The notes under the pieces: model-generated | The model's input: only the letters and a program-made list of their open reading frames with translations | The model's database searches: none | Told to the model about the DNA's origin: nothing | Made by a program: the position numbers and the translations under genes | Part shown: one piece after another, positions 1 through 11,945 of the stretch | Numbering within the stretch: the stretch's first letter is position 1 | How the letters are laid out: the number at the start of each line of letters is the position of its first letter | Source of the DNA: Halobaculum gomorrense | Lineage (GTDB): Archaea > Halobacteriota > Halobacteria > Halobacteriales > Haloferacaceae | DNA length: 64,000 nt | Assembly (NCBI RefSeq): GCF_900129775.1 | Contig: NZ_FQWV01000002.1 | Span: 62,001 to 126,000, forward strand | Reading direction: 5' to 3'

Positions 1-530
1 CCGGCGCCCCCGCGCTCACGGCGAACGCGCTGTCGGCGACGACCGGACAGCTCGCGATGACCGTCGGCAACGCCGCGGTCGCGACGAGCCTCCTCCTGTC
101 GGACCTGTTCGACGCCGACGTGTCGCCCGACCGGCTTTCGGGCAGCATGGGCGCGATGTGCCTGTCGGCGATCCCCCTCGGCGGCGTGCCGATGTGTCAC
201 GGCTCCGGGGGCCTCGCCGGCAAGCACGCCTTCGGCGCGCGCACCGGCGGCGCGAACCTCGTGCTCGGCGGCCTGTATCTCGCGGCCGTCCCGTTCGCCG
301 GCGTCGTCGCCGCCTTCCCGATGGCGGTGCTCGGCGTGCTGCTCGTCGTCGTCGCGGTCCACCTCGCTCGCCGCGCGGTCGACGTGGGCGGCCGCCGGGC
401 GCTCGCGCTCGTCGGCGTCGTCGGCGTCGTCGGCCTCCTGTGGAACGTCGGCGCGGCGTTCCTCGTCGGCGTCGCCGTCGACGGCGTCCGCAAGCGGCTG
501 GCGGCAGACGCGGCCGACGCGACGAACTGA
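1..530 (+). CDS. MOT1-type molybdate/sulfate transporter (C-terminal part)
   Basis: The reading frame is open from base 3, so the gene is cut by the window edge and only the last 175 or so residues are seen. The MOT1 (SulP-related) family moves molybdate or sulfate across the membrane. The visible part carries the family signature CHGSGGLAGKHAFGARTG, followed by hydrophobic helices (GGLYLAAVPFAGVVAAF, VLGVLLVVVAVHLA, ALALVGVVGVVGLLWNVGAA) and a short charged cytoplasmic tail. Molybdate versus sulfate cannot be decided from the sequence. A moaE gene lies 16 kb away, too far to count as linked. No downstream gene is obviously co-functional. Confidence 0.8.
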   Translation, partial: GAPALTANALSATTGQLAMTVGNAAVATSLLLSDLFDADVSPDRLSGSMGAMCLSAIPLGGVPMCHGSGGLAGKHAFGARTGGANLVLGGLYLAAVPFAGVVAAFPMAVLGVLLVVVAVHLARRAVDVGGRRALALVGVVGVVGLLWNVGAAFLVGVAVDGVRKRLAADAADATN

Positions 531-565
531 CCGGCTTTTTGCGCGCCGGCCCCCTTCCCGACGAC

Positions 566-1177
566 ATGGAGACGTGGGCGACGCTGTTCGACCGGGCGGA
601 GGCGTTCGGCGTCGACGCCGACGGGATCGAGACGGCGCTGTCGGAGCGACGGGCGACGGACCGCGGCGACGCCGGTGACACGGGGGACCGGGACCCGCCG
701 AGCGACCGCGCGGACCCCTCGCCGGCCCGCGTCGTCGCCGACGCGGACGTGCTCGCGGCGGACCTGCTCGTCGGCGGCGACGCCCGCGACGCCCTGGACG
801 GCCTTCGCTCGCACTCGTGGACGACACTCGTCGCCAGCGACGACCTCGTCGCCGACGCGGAGGCGGTGATCGCCGCCCTCGCGGACGCCGCCCTCGCGGC
901 CGACTGGCGCGAGCGCGTGGGGGCGTGGCGCGAACCGGTCGTCCAGCCGGCTGGCGATCACCCGGCGCTGGCGTCGGCCTACCGCGGCGGCGCGATGCAC
1001 GTGCTGTCGTTCGACGAGCGACTGACAGCGGCGGGTGTCGGAGCGGGCCTCACCGACCGCCTCCCCGTGAGCGTGCGCGAGCCGCGGGCGTTCGCGGCGC
1101 TGTTCGACGCCGAGCGGCTGTACCCGGAGGTCGCCGAGGGGGCGTATCCGGGACCGGATCGCGATCCGCGGGCGTGA
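566..1177 (+). CDS. conserved haloarchaeal protein, possibly PIN-like
   Basis: A 203-residue acidic protein beginning METWATLFDRAEAFGVD; the ATG lies 36 bases after the transporter stop. A variable Asp/Arg-rich stretch (residues about 35-55) separates a short N-terminal helix from a compact domain. That domain opens ARVVADADVLAADLLVGG and later contains HVLSFDERL, resembling the first and last acidic strands of a PIN-like fold (Asp in VVADADVL, Asp in SFDERL). I recall a haloarchaeal family of this type (DUF7384) but cannot confirm it. There is no signal peptide or membrane segment. The function is unknown; nuclease activity is only a suggestion from the fold resemblance. Confidence 0.6.
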   Translation: METWATLFDRAEAFGVDADGIETALSERRATDRGDAGDTGDRDPPSDRADPSPARVVADADVLAADLLVGGDARDALDGLRSHSWTTLVASDDLVADAEAVIAALADAALAADWRERVGAWREPVVQPAGDHPALASAYRGGAMHVLSFDERLTAAGVGAGLTDRLPVSVREPRAFAALFDAERLYPEVAEGAYPGPDRDPRA

Positions 1178-1234
1178 CACCCGTCCGCTAATTCGGAGCC
1201 AAATTACTTTACCTCCGCCGACCTCAGATCAGGT

Positions 1235-1480
1235 ATGTCGGGTGTCGAAGACGAGACGACGGTCAACGACAGCTTCTCCGTGACGGTGCCGGCCGCGGTT
1301 CGACGCGAGGCCGGGATCGAGGCGGGCGACAAGATCAGGTGGCGCGTCGGCGACGACGGCGAGTTGTCGATCGAAGTCGTCAAACAGCGGTACGGTGCCT
1401 TTTCGTCGCTTGACCCGATCGACACGGGAGCCGAAACCGACGTGGCCGAGGACCACGACCTCGTCGCCGGCGACTCCTGA
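1235..1480 (+). CDS. AbrB/MazE-type antitoxin (VapB)
   Basis: An 81-residue SpoVT-AbrB swapped-hairpin DNA-binding protein. The domain covers residues 4-50, with the typical pattern NDSFSVTVPAAVRREAGIEAGDKIRW followed by a GELSIEVV strand. The C-terminal tail (SLDPIDTGAETDVAEDHDLV) is the likely toxin-binding segment. Its TGA overlaps the ATG of the VapC gene by one base (TGATG), the classic arrangement of a type II antitoxin-toxin operon. Such antitoxins normally bind their own promoter and repress the pair; no operator was identified by eye. An AT-rich stretch (AATTACTTTACC, about 1201-1212) precedes the gene and probably holds the promoter. Confidence 0.85.
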   Translation: MSGVEDETTVNDSFSVTVPAAVRREAGIEAGDKIRWRVGDDGELSIEVVKQRYGAFSSLDPIDTGAETDVAEDHDLVAGDS

Positions 1481-1908
1481 TGGCGCGCGTCGTCGTCGAC
1501 TCGAACGTGCTCATCGCGGCACGACTCTCCCGCGATCAGAACCACGACCGAGCGGTTCCGATCGTCGGCGCCGTCGATCGCGGCGAGCTTCCGACCGCCT
1601 ACGTTCCGAGCGATATCCTCGTCGAAGTGTGTAACTACATCCGAGCGAAGGCCACACAGGATGCCGCGGTGGCGACGCTCGACGCGCTCGTCGAGAGCGA
1701 GGGCTTCGAACTCGCGTACACGCCGAAGGCGGATCTCGACGCGGGTCGATCGCTGTTCCGGCGCCACGAGGGGCTCTCGCTCACCGATTCAGTGATCGCC
1801 GCATCGATGCGTCGCGAGGGTATCGAGTTCCTCTATTCCTTCGATGACGACCTCGACGCGGTAGAAGATATCACGCGGCTCACGACGGCCGAAGATCCGT
1901 TCGAGTGA
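1480..1908 (+). CDS. VapC-type PIN-domain ribonuclease toxin
   Basis: A 142-residue PIN domain. The acidic active-site residues are visible: Asp7 in VVVDSNVLIAA, Glu49 in SDILVEVCNYI, Asp103 in LSLTDSVIAA and the Asp cluster 122-124 in SFDDDLD. VapC toxins cut RNA (often tRNA or rRNA) in a Mg-dependent way and are neutralised by the protein encoded just upstream. Translation is probably coupled because start and stop codons overlap. The pair sits between housekeeping-type genes and its base composition resembles the surroundings, so there is no clear sign of recent transfer. The assignment as toxin rests on the pairing with an AbrB-type partner. Confidence 0.88.
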   Translation: MARVVVDSNVLIAARLSRDQNHDRAVPIVGAVDRGELPTAYVPSDILVEVCNYIRAKATQDAAVATLDALVESEGFELAYTPKADLDAGRSLFRRHEGLSLTDSVIAASMRREGIEFLYSFDDDLDAVEDITRLTTAEDPFE

Positions 1909-1944
1909 CCGCTCACAGGGTCGCCGTCCGGGTATGGGCGCGGA

Positions 1945-2868
1945 CTACTCCGCGTCGGGGGCGTCGACGCCGTCCGGCGGCGTGAGGTCGCGCTGGAACT
2001 CGTCGAAGGCGTCGAGGTCGTCGGGGAGATTGGACTCGATCGCTCGCTCCTCGGCGCGGTTCGTCAGTTTGTCCTCGACGGGGTCGGCGACCGACTCCCA
2101 GCCGGGTTTCACGCGGATGCTGCGGGCGGGCGATCCGACCGCGATGTGGTGGTCGGGCACGTCGCCTTGGACGGTGGACTTCGCGCCGACGACGGCGTTC
2201 TTGCCGACGCGGCAGCCGGCGGCGACCATCGAGTCGTAGGTGACGCGCGCGTCGTCGTCGACGACGGTGTGGTAGTTGTCGACGTGCGTCTGGTCCACCA
2301 CGTCGTGGTCGTGGCTGTACAGGTGTGCGGAGTCGGAGATGGAGACGCGGTCGCCGATCGTCAGCTTGCCGCGGTCGTCGAGGTGCACGTCGTCGTGGAC
2401 GACGGTGTTGTCGCCCATCTCGATGTTGTGGCCGTAGGTGAACGTGATCCCCTTGAACAGCCGGAGGTCGTCGCCGGCGTCGGCGAACAGGTGGTCTGCG
2501 AGCATCTGGCGGAAGCGCAGCGCGAACGCGATGTTGTCGGCCATCGGCGTCGCGTCGAACTGGCGCCACAGCCACTGGAGGTGCTTCGATCGGGTGTACC
2601 GCTCCTCGTCCTTCTCGGCGTAGTACTCCGACTCCAGGGTCGCGTTGCACGGGTCGTACCCCTGGAGCCGGACCCGTTCGGCGGGCGTCACGTCGCCGCC
2701 GTCTCGCCACCGCTCGTAGGCGTCGCGGTCGCCAAACAGGTCCACGAGCGTGTCGCGGACCACCTCGCAGGTGTCCTCGTCCGACGACAGCCGGTCGTCC
2801 ACCTGCTCGATGAAGGCCGTGACCCCCTCGTCCGCCTCTTCGGGGAGGGACACGTGGCGCTTGGTCAT
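1945..2868 (-). CDS. hexapeptide-repeat acyltransferase
   Basis: A 307-residue protein with a left-handed beta-helix acyltransferase domain of the maltose/galactoside O-acetyltransferase type in residues about 130-235. Hexapeptide repeats run through GHNIEMGDNTVVHDDVHLDD, IGDRVSISDSAHLYSH, VVDDDARVTYDSMVAAG, VGKNAVVGAKSTVQGDVPD and end in IAVGSPARSI. His residues in LYSHDHD suit the catalytic position. The N-terminal 120 residues are helical and acidic and may be a haloarchaea-specific extension. The start is the ATG at 2868, with AT-rich sequence about 27 bases before it. It is divergent from the GH68 gene, so it may modify a sugar in the same locus, but the acceptor is unknown. Confidence 0.8.
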   Translation of the reverse strand: MTKRHVSLPEEADEGVTAFIEQVDDRLSSDEDTCEVVRDTLVDLFGDRDAYERWRDGGDVTPAERVRLQGYDPCNATLESEYYAEKDEERYTRSKHLQWLWRQFDATPMADNIAFALRFRQMLADHLFADAGDDLRLFKGITFTYGHNIEMGDNTVVHDDVHLDDRGKLTIGDRVSISDSAHLYSHDHDVVDQTHVDNYHTVVDDDARVTYDSMVAAGCRVGKNAVVGAKSTVQGDVPDHHIAVGSPARSIRVKPGWESVADPVEDKLTNRAEERAIESNLPDDLDAFDEFQRDLTPPDGVDAPDAE

Positions 2869-3004
2869 ACCGCCACGATTCGCCGCGACGAGTCAAATGG
2901 GTTCGGATATGCGAAGTCGGCACCACTCCGCCGCGCTCGCGGCACCTCCCGCCGCGGCACGCCGAAGCGACAGCGGTTAGGCCCCGCCTTCCCTGCGACC
3001 GACA

Positions 3005-4384
3005 ATGACTGATCTCGACAACACGACCAACCCCGGGACGGGGCACGACGCGGAAGCGATCCGGTCGCGGACTCCGGCGTGGACGCCCGAGCGCGCGGAT
3101 CGACTCGCGCGCGTCGACGACGCGGTGAAGCCGGTGATATACCCGCCTGCAGAGTCCGTCAGCGACGAGGTGTACCTGTGGGACACCTGGCTGCTGCGCG
3201 AGCGCGACGGCTCCATCGCCGACGTGGGCGGCTACCGCGTCGCCTTTGCGCTCACCGCCCCGCGCGACCTGCTCCCCGGCAAGCGACACGACGTGGCGAC
3301 CATCCGCTGTTTCTACTCTGCCGACGGCGAGTCGTGGGAGAGCGCCGGCCCGGTGTTCGAGGGAAGCGAGCCGCTCGGCTCGCGCCAGTGGGCCGGCTGC
3401 GCGCTGTGGGACCCAGACGGCACCGGCCCCGCGGACCTGTACTGTTACTACACCGCCGCCGGCGAGGCCGGCGAGGAGGAACTGAGCTACACGCAGCACC
3501 TCGCGCTCGCGACCGGCGGCACCCTGACGGTCGACGGCGACGCCGGCGAGGCGCAGAGCGCCTCGAACGGAGGCGGCCTCAGCGTCGAGGGCACCTTCAC
3601 CCACGAGTCGCTGTTGCGGCCCGACGGCGTCCGCTACGAGACCAAAGACCAGTCACGGGGGATGATCTACACCTTCCGGGACCCGTGGTTCTTCGAAGAC
3701 CCCGCGACCGGCGAGACGCACCTGCTGTTCGAGGCGAACCTTCCCGTCCCGGAGGGGAGCGACGCCTGCGACGGCGACCCGGTCGGCCAGGAGTTCAACG
3801 GCGCTGTCGGCGTCGCCGACTCTCCGACGGGCGATCCGACCGAGTGGGAGCTTCGCGATCCGCTGTTACACTCCACGTGCGTCAACCAGGAGCTCGAACG
3901 CCCGCACGTCGTCGTCCGTGACGGCCGCTACTACCTGTTCGTCTCCAGCCACGAGCACACCTTCGCCCCCGGAATCGAGGGGTTCGACGCGCTGTACGGC
4001 TTCGTCGCCGACTCGCTGCACGGCGAGTATCGGCCGCTCAACGACACGGGTCTCGTCCTCACGAACCCCGGGAACGCGCCGTTCCAGACGTACTCCTGGC
4101 TCGCGTTCCTCCACGAGGAGGAGCTGCTCGTCACCTCCTTTTTCAACTACTACAACCTGGAGGGCCGCACCCTCGATCAGGTCGCGGAGCTCCCGCCCGC
4201 AGAGCAGTTCCGCCGCTTCGGGGGCACGCTCTCGCCGACGATCCGGATCGACCTCGACGGCGACCGCACGCGGGTGCTCGGGAAGCTCGCGCACGGCCAC
4301 ATCCCGCTCCCGAGCGAGCCGTTGCCGTCGCTCCCGATGCGCGACCTGGACGCCGGTCGCGGCGGCTACGGCTCCCCGTACTGA
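3005..4384 (+). CDS. GH68 fructosyltransferase (levansucrase/inulosucrase family)
   Basis: A 459-residue glycoside hydrolase family 68 enzyme, a five-bladed beta-propeller that cleaves sucrose and transfers fructose to growing fructan or water. The catalytic triad is visible: nucleophile Asp60 in YLWDTWLL, stabiliser Asp226 in TFRDPWFF, and acid/base Glu298 in QELERPHVV. The length matches the core family. No Sec or Tat signal peptide precedes the domain: the protein starts MTDLDNTTNPGTGHD, so export is not explained. The ATG at 3005 has a TATA-like GGTTAGG about 27 bases upstream, consistent with a leaderless message. The convergent GH32 gene begins its stop 28 bases away, so the two probably act on the same fructose-containing substrates. 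Confidence 0.92.
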   Translation: MTDLDNTTNPGTGHDAEAIRSRTPAWTPERADRLARVDDAVKPVIYPPAESVSDEVYLWDTWLLRERDGSIADVGGYRVAFALTAPRDLLPGKRHDVATIRCFYSADGESWESAGPVFEGSEPLGSRQWAGCALWDPDGTGPADLYCYYTAAGEAGEEELSYTQHLALATGGTLTVDGDAGEAQSASNGGGLSVEGTFTHESLLRPDGVRYETKDQSRGMIYTFRDPWFFEDPATGETHLLFEANLPVPEGSDACDGDPVGQEFNGAVGVADSPTGDPTEWELRDPLLHSTCVNQELERPHVVVRDGRYYLFVSSHEHTFAPGIEGFDALYGFVADSLHGEYRPLNDTGLVLTNPGNAPFQTYSWLAFLHEEELLVTSFFNYYNLEGRTLDQVAELPPAEQFRRFGGTLSPTIRIDLDGDRTRVLGKLAHGHIPLPSEPLPSLPMRDLDAGRGGYGSPY

Positions 4385-4411
4385 GAACCGGGAGCGAGAC
4401 GCAGCGCCCGT

Positions 4412-8135
<3,724 letters not shown>

Positions 8136-8298
8136 CGCGACGCCCGCGTCCGGCGTCGGCGCCCGGGCGCGTCCTGGGACGACGGCCCCATCGTCTACCC
8201 CTCTCTTTCGCCTCGAAACCGCAAGACTGCGCGCCCGAAGACGCCGGGTCCGTTCACTTTCACTCCGCACTCGCGAGCGCCGGGCTCGCCGGCGCCGA

Positions 8299-10002
8299 TC
8301 ACCCGTCGATGACGACCTCGAACCGCGCACCGCCGCCGGCGGCGTCGGTCGCCCGGACTGACCAGCCGTGGGCGCCGGCGATCTCCGAGACGATAGCGAG
8401 CCCGAAGCCGGTGCCGTCCTCCGCGGTCGTGTGGCCGCGCTCGAACACCGCGTCTCGGCCCTCCGGAGAGATGCCGGGGCCGTCGTCGGCGACGTAAAAT
8501 CCCGCGGGACCGTCCCCTTGGTCGACCCCGCCGCGGATCCGGCCGTCGATACGGGGGGGCCGTTCGCCGCGTGCGTCGCCACCGTCACCGCGGTCGCTGT
8601 CGTCGCTCCGGCCGCGGTCGAGCGGTCCGACGGTGACGCACACGTCGTCGCCGGCGTGCTCGACCGCGTTGCCGAAGAGGTTCTCGAACAGCTCCCGGAG
8701 CCTGGAGGGGTCGGCGTTCACGGCCCCGATCTCGTCGGCAACCGACAGCGACGCGCCGCCCTCGATTGTCCCCCACACGTCCACCACCGTCCGCTCGACC
8801 GACACCGGTTCGGTCTCGCCCACCGACCGACCGGTGCGCGCGAGCGCGAGCAGATCCTCGATGAGCGCCTCCATCCGCTCGTGAGCGGTCTCAAGATGCC
8901 CGATATGCGGGCTGTCGCAGTCGTCGCCGAGCAGCTCGAGTCGGCCCTGCGCGACGTTGAGCGGATTGCGGAGGTCGTGGGAGACGACGCTCGCGAACTC
9001 GTCCAGGCGCTCGTTCTGTCTCGACAGTTCCTGCTCACGGCTGCGGACGAGCGCCTCCCGCTGCGCGCGGTCGAGCGCCGCCTCGACCGTGTCGGCGAAC
9101 AGCTGCGCCAACGCCACGTCGGCGTCGTCGAACCGGCCGGGGCGCTGGCTGGCGGCCAGAAACACGCCGTGGTCGCCCAGCGGCATCGCCAGCAGGCTTC
9201 GGATCGCCGACGTCCGGCGGTCGGCGTGCGACGACCGCCGAACGTCCGGGATCACCCGCTGCTCGTCGGCGTCGTACGCCGTCCAGCCGACGGTTCCGGG
9301 GGTGATATCGGGTACGTCACCGTACAGCTCCCTGGCCTCGCTCGTCACGCTCACGGGGACGAGCCGGTCCCCGTCGCTCGCCCGGAGATACACGGTGTTC
9401 AGGCGGAGACCGAGCACCTCGTGGGCGGTGTTCGTCGCCGAGGCCGCGACGGCGGCGCTGTCGCGCGCCCCCATCAGCTCCCGCGTCGTCTCGTGGAGGC
9501 CGTTCAGCCGGGACTCGTGTTCGAGCCTGTCGAGCGCGACGGCGGCGTGCTCGCCCAGCGTCTCCACGAGGTCGAGGGGGACCCCCTCCGGGTCGTTCGA
9601 CGCCTCGGTCCCCGCGATCAACACGCCGTGACCCGGGATCGGAACCACGACCCCCCGGTGGCTCGCGGACGGTCGATCGGCCACCGCGCCCAACCGGAGC
9701 GGATCCTCCTGTTCGTATACGTCGTACACCTCGTCGTCGGGCGCATACGTCGGCGGGTCGCCCTCGAACCGCTCGCGGACCGACGGGGGGTACGCCATCG
9801 GGACGAGCCCGTGCCCGTCGCCGCTCTCGCCGCCCTGGAGGTGGACGCCGGTCAGCGTGTAGCCGAGCACGCGATCGGTCACGTCGACGACGACGCGACA
9901 CAGCTCCGCTCTGGTCGTCGCGGTCATGATCTCCCGCGTCGCCGCGTACAGCGACCGGAGCCGGTCGTCGCTGTCGGCGCCCGCGGCGTCGTCGGCCGTC
10001 AT
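8299..10002 (-). CDS. GAF-GAF sensor histidine kinase
   Basis: A 567-residue cytoplasmic kinase with two GAF sensor domains (residues about 15-160 and 170-315). These are followed by a short coiled coil, a HisKA domain with phospho-acceptor His342 in SVVSHDLRNPLN, and a HATPase domain with N-box FENLFGNAVEHAG, G1 box VADDGPGIS and G2 box GTGFGLAIV. The ATP domain carries a low-complexity Asp/Arg/Gly insertion before the G1 box. No membrane segment is seen. A TATA-like TTTATTTC (minus strand) at 10026-10033 places transcription start almost exactly at the ATG at 10002, favouring this start over an in-frame ATG at 10050. The kinase core resembles that of the REC-PAS kinase at 56 kb. Confidence 0.9.
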   Translation of the reverse strand: MTADDAAGADSDDRLRSLYAATREIMTATTRAELCRVVVDVTDRVLGYTLTGVHLQGGESGDGHGLVPMAYPPSVRERFEGDPPTYAPDDEVYDVYEQEDPLRLGAVADRPSASHRGVVVPIPGHGVLIAGTEASNDPEGVPLDLVETLGEHAAVALDRLEHESRLNGLHETTRELMGARDSAAVAASATNTAHEVLGLRLNTVYLRASDGDRLVPVSVTSEARELYGDVPDITPGTVGWTAYDADEQRVIPDVRRSSHADRRTSAIRSLLAMPLGDHGVFLAASQRPGRFDDADVALAQLFADTVEAALDRAQREALVRSREQELSRQNERLDEFASVVSHDLRNPLNVAQGRLELLGDDCDSPHIGHLETAHERMEALIEDLLALARTGRSVGETEPVSVERTVVDVWGTIEGGASLSVADEIGAVNADPSRLRELFENLFGNAVEHAGDDVCVTVGPLDRGRSDDSDRGDGGDARGERPPRIDGRIRGGVDQGDGPAGFYVADDGPGISPEGRDAVFERGHTTAEDGTGFGLAIVSEIAGAHGWSVRATDAAGGGARFEVVIDG

Positions 10003-10025
10003 TGCTGACGGGTTCCGAGACGGGT

Positions 10026-10033
10026 GAAATAAA
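10026..10033 (-). promoter_or_regulatory. TATA-like box of the GAF histidine kinase
   Basis: On the minus strand TTTATTTC is centred about 27 bases before the ATG at 10002. Haloarchaeal promoters start transcription about 26 bases after the TATA centre, so the message would begin at or within a base or two of the start codon (leaderless). This is inference from spacing, not measured. Confidence 0.5.
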
Positions 10034-10184
10034 TCCCGCTCCGCAGGCATCAACTCAGATATTCGGACGGCCGTCGAGACCCACCACTGTCTGTCGGTTC
10101 TTCGCCCGCGAACGGGGACGGAATCGCCGGCGAGGATTGGACCCCGACGGCGAGCGCCACTGCGCCTGTGCCTTCGACCCGCGT

Positions 10185-11720
10185 TCAGGCCAGGAACACG
10201 TGGCGCGGGCGGTCGGCGAGCACGTCGCGGCCCCACGAGACGGTGTCGCGGAAGTCGTCCGACCGGAAGAAGGCCATCGCGTCGTCGCGGGAGGCCCACT
10301 GGCTGGCGATGAACATATCGTTCTCGTCCTCGCGGTTCACCATCAGGTCCGTCTCGTAGTGCCCGTCCATCCCGTCGAGGGTGTCCCCCACGACGTCGAA
10401 TTTTTCGACGAAGTCACCGCGGTGCTCGGGTTTGACGGTGTAGAACATCCCCATCGTTCCGAAGCCGGACTCCTCGCCGGCGCGCTCGACGATGCCCGGG
10501 AGCTCCGAGAGGAATCCGGCGGCCGTCTCGGCGGCGCTGGCGGTCTCCCAGATGCTCACGACCGCGGCGCGGTCCACCTCGTTCCCCTCGTACACGGCCG
10601 TCTTCACGTGGGTGCCGTAGTGTTCGAAGTTCTTCCGCAGGCCGTCGACCTCCTCGAAGAGCTCGTCGGCGTCCGCCTCGGAGTAGAGGACGGTCGCGAA
10701 CACGTCCTCGCCGTGGGGCTTGCCCGCGTAGATGTCGAGGTCCTCCAGCTCCGACCGGATGCTCTCCCCCTCCTCGGTGGCGTCTTCGCCCGCGTCGTCG
10801 CCGTCCCCGTCGCCGCCGTGGTGCCCGGCCTCGCCGCCGTGATGGCCGTCGTCGCCGTCGCCGTGGCCGCCGTGGTGGTGTTCGCCCTCGCTGTGGGCGT
10901 CCGCGTCGTCGTGGGGGTGCCCGCCGGACCCGTGCTCGCTCGTCGGCACCCGCTCGCCGTCGAGGTACGCCCCCAGGTCTGTCGGCGGGAAGCGTCGGCC
11001 GACGTAGAACGGGCCGAACTCCCCGTACTCGGCCGAGGCATCGTCGAAACGCATCTCGTAGACGATATCCTTGATGTCGGCGGGGTCGCCGCCGAACAGG
11101 GTGACGCCCCACTCGTAGTCGTCGAAGCCGACCGAAGAGGCGATCACTTGCTTGATCTTGCCGGCGTACTCGCGACCGATCTCGCCGTGGGCCGACAGCA
11201 GGTCCGCGCGCTCTTCGTACTCGAGGGTGTACCAGTTCTGCTCGGCCGCTCGCTTGCGGTTCATCGGGTAGAAGGAGACGTACTCCGTGTCCGGGATGTC
11301 CGGCTTCAGCTTCCCCTCGATGTACCGGCGGATCCCCTCGTCGGTCTCTTCCTCGTCGTCGTCGAAGTAGCTGTCCGAGACGTAGTCGGACACCTCAGTC
11401 ACCGACACGTACGAGGTCGGCTGCTCGGTGAACTCCGCCAACGCCGTCGACTCGAAGCGGCGCTCGGCCGCCGACAGCGCATCGAGCGTCGGCCGGAAGT
11501 GGACGACCATGAGGTCGGCCTTGTGGCCGAGCACGGAGAACACGGCCGAGGCGCCCTCCTCGGCGTCGACGACGCGCTCGTGCTCCTCGAGGTACGCGAC
11601 GCCCTCCTCGACGGCCAACTCGCGCTCGCGCTCCGGCGCCGCGCGCCACGCGTCCCAGTCGACGGTTCGGAAGTCGTGCAGCGCGTACCAACCTTCTTCG
11701 GTGCGTGGGGGCTTCGCCAT
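10185..11720 (-). CDS. pitA: PitA-type protein: HemQ/chlorite-dismutase-like plus ABM domains
   Basis: A 511-residue two-domain protein. Residues about 1-255 are a chlorite-dismutase/HemQ family domain (EGWYALHDFRTVDW, FYPMNRKRAAEQNWYTL, EWGVTLFGGDPADIKDIVYEMRFD in two parts, FYVGRRF). HemQ proteins bind haem or coprohaem and decarboxylate coprohaem to haem b. Residues about 260-310 are a His/Gly/Asp-rich linker. Residues about 320-511 hold two antibiotic-biosynthesis-monooxygenase-like ferredoxin folds (VFATVLYSEADADELF..., GMFYTVKPEHRGDF...). This fusion with a His-rich linker is the known haloarchaeal PitA architecture. The His-rich linker could bind metal. It is divergent from the site-2 protease gene; no operon partner is seen. 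Confidence 0.88.
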   Translation of the reverse strand: MAKPPRTEEGWYALHDFRTVDWDAWRAAPERERELAVEEGVAYLEEHERVVDAEEGASAVFSVLGHKADLMVVHFRPTLDALSAAERRFESTALAEFTEQPTSYVSVTEVSDYVSDSYFDDDEEETDEGIRRYIEGKLKPDIPDTEYVSFYPMNRKRAAEQNWYTLEYEERADLLSAHGEIGREYAGKIKQVIASSVGFDDYEWGVTLFGGDPADIKDIVYEMRFDDASAEYGEFGPFYVGRRFPPTDLGAYLDGERVPTSEHGSGGHPHDDADAHSEGEHHHGGHGDGDDGHHGGEAGHHGGDGDGDDAGEDATEEGESIRSELEDLDIYAGKPHGEDVFATVLYSEADADELFEEVDGLRKNFEHYGTHVKTAVYEGNEVDRAAVVSIWETASAAETAAGFLSELPGIVERAGEESGFGTMGMFYTVKPEHRGDFVEKFDVVGDTLDGMDGHYETDLMVNREDENDMFIASQWASRDDAMAFFRSDDFRDTVSWGRDVLADRPRHVFLA

Positions 11721-11945
11721 GCGCGCAGTTCGAGTGCAAGGGGCTTGTGGCTTGCGTCACCGCGGCGGCGACGCGGTCGCCGCGACCGATCGCCGGCGGC
11801 GGCGCCCCCATCGCCATCCGCTCTCGTCCGACTCGGCCGGGTCCCCGTCCGCGACCGAGTCCGCGATCCGCGCGACGGTGGGATCGAAGTGCCGACGGCG
11901 CGGGAGACCCGAACCCCTTTGGCCGCCGATGACCTGTCCCCGATA

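Noticed and set aside
1913-3604. A 563-residue minus-strand frame over the acyltransferase and GH68
   Set aside because: Arg-rich low-complexity shadow of two real genes.
10002-11945. Upstream extension of the site-2 protease frame
   Set aside because: It is antisense to the PitA gene and has no family resemblance.
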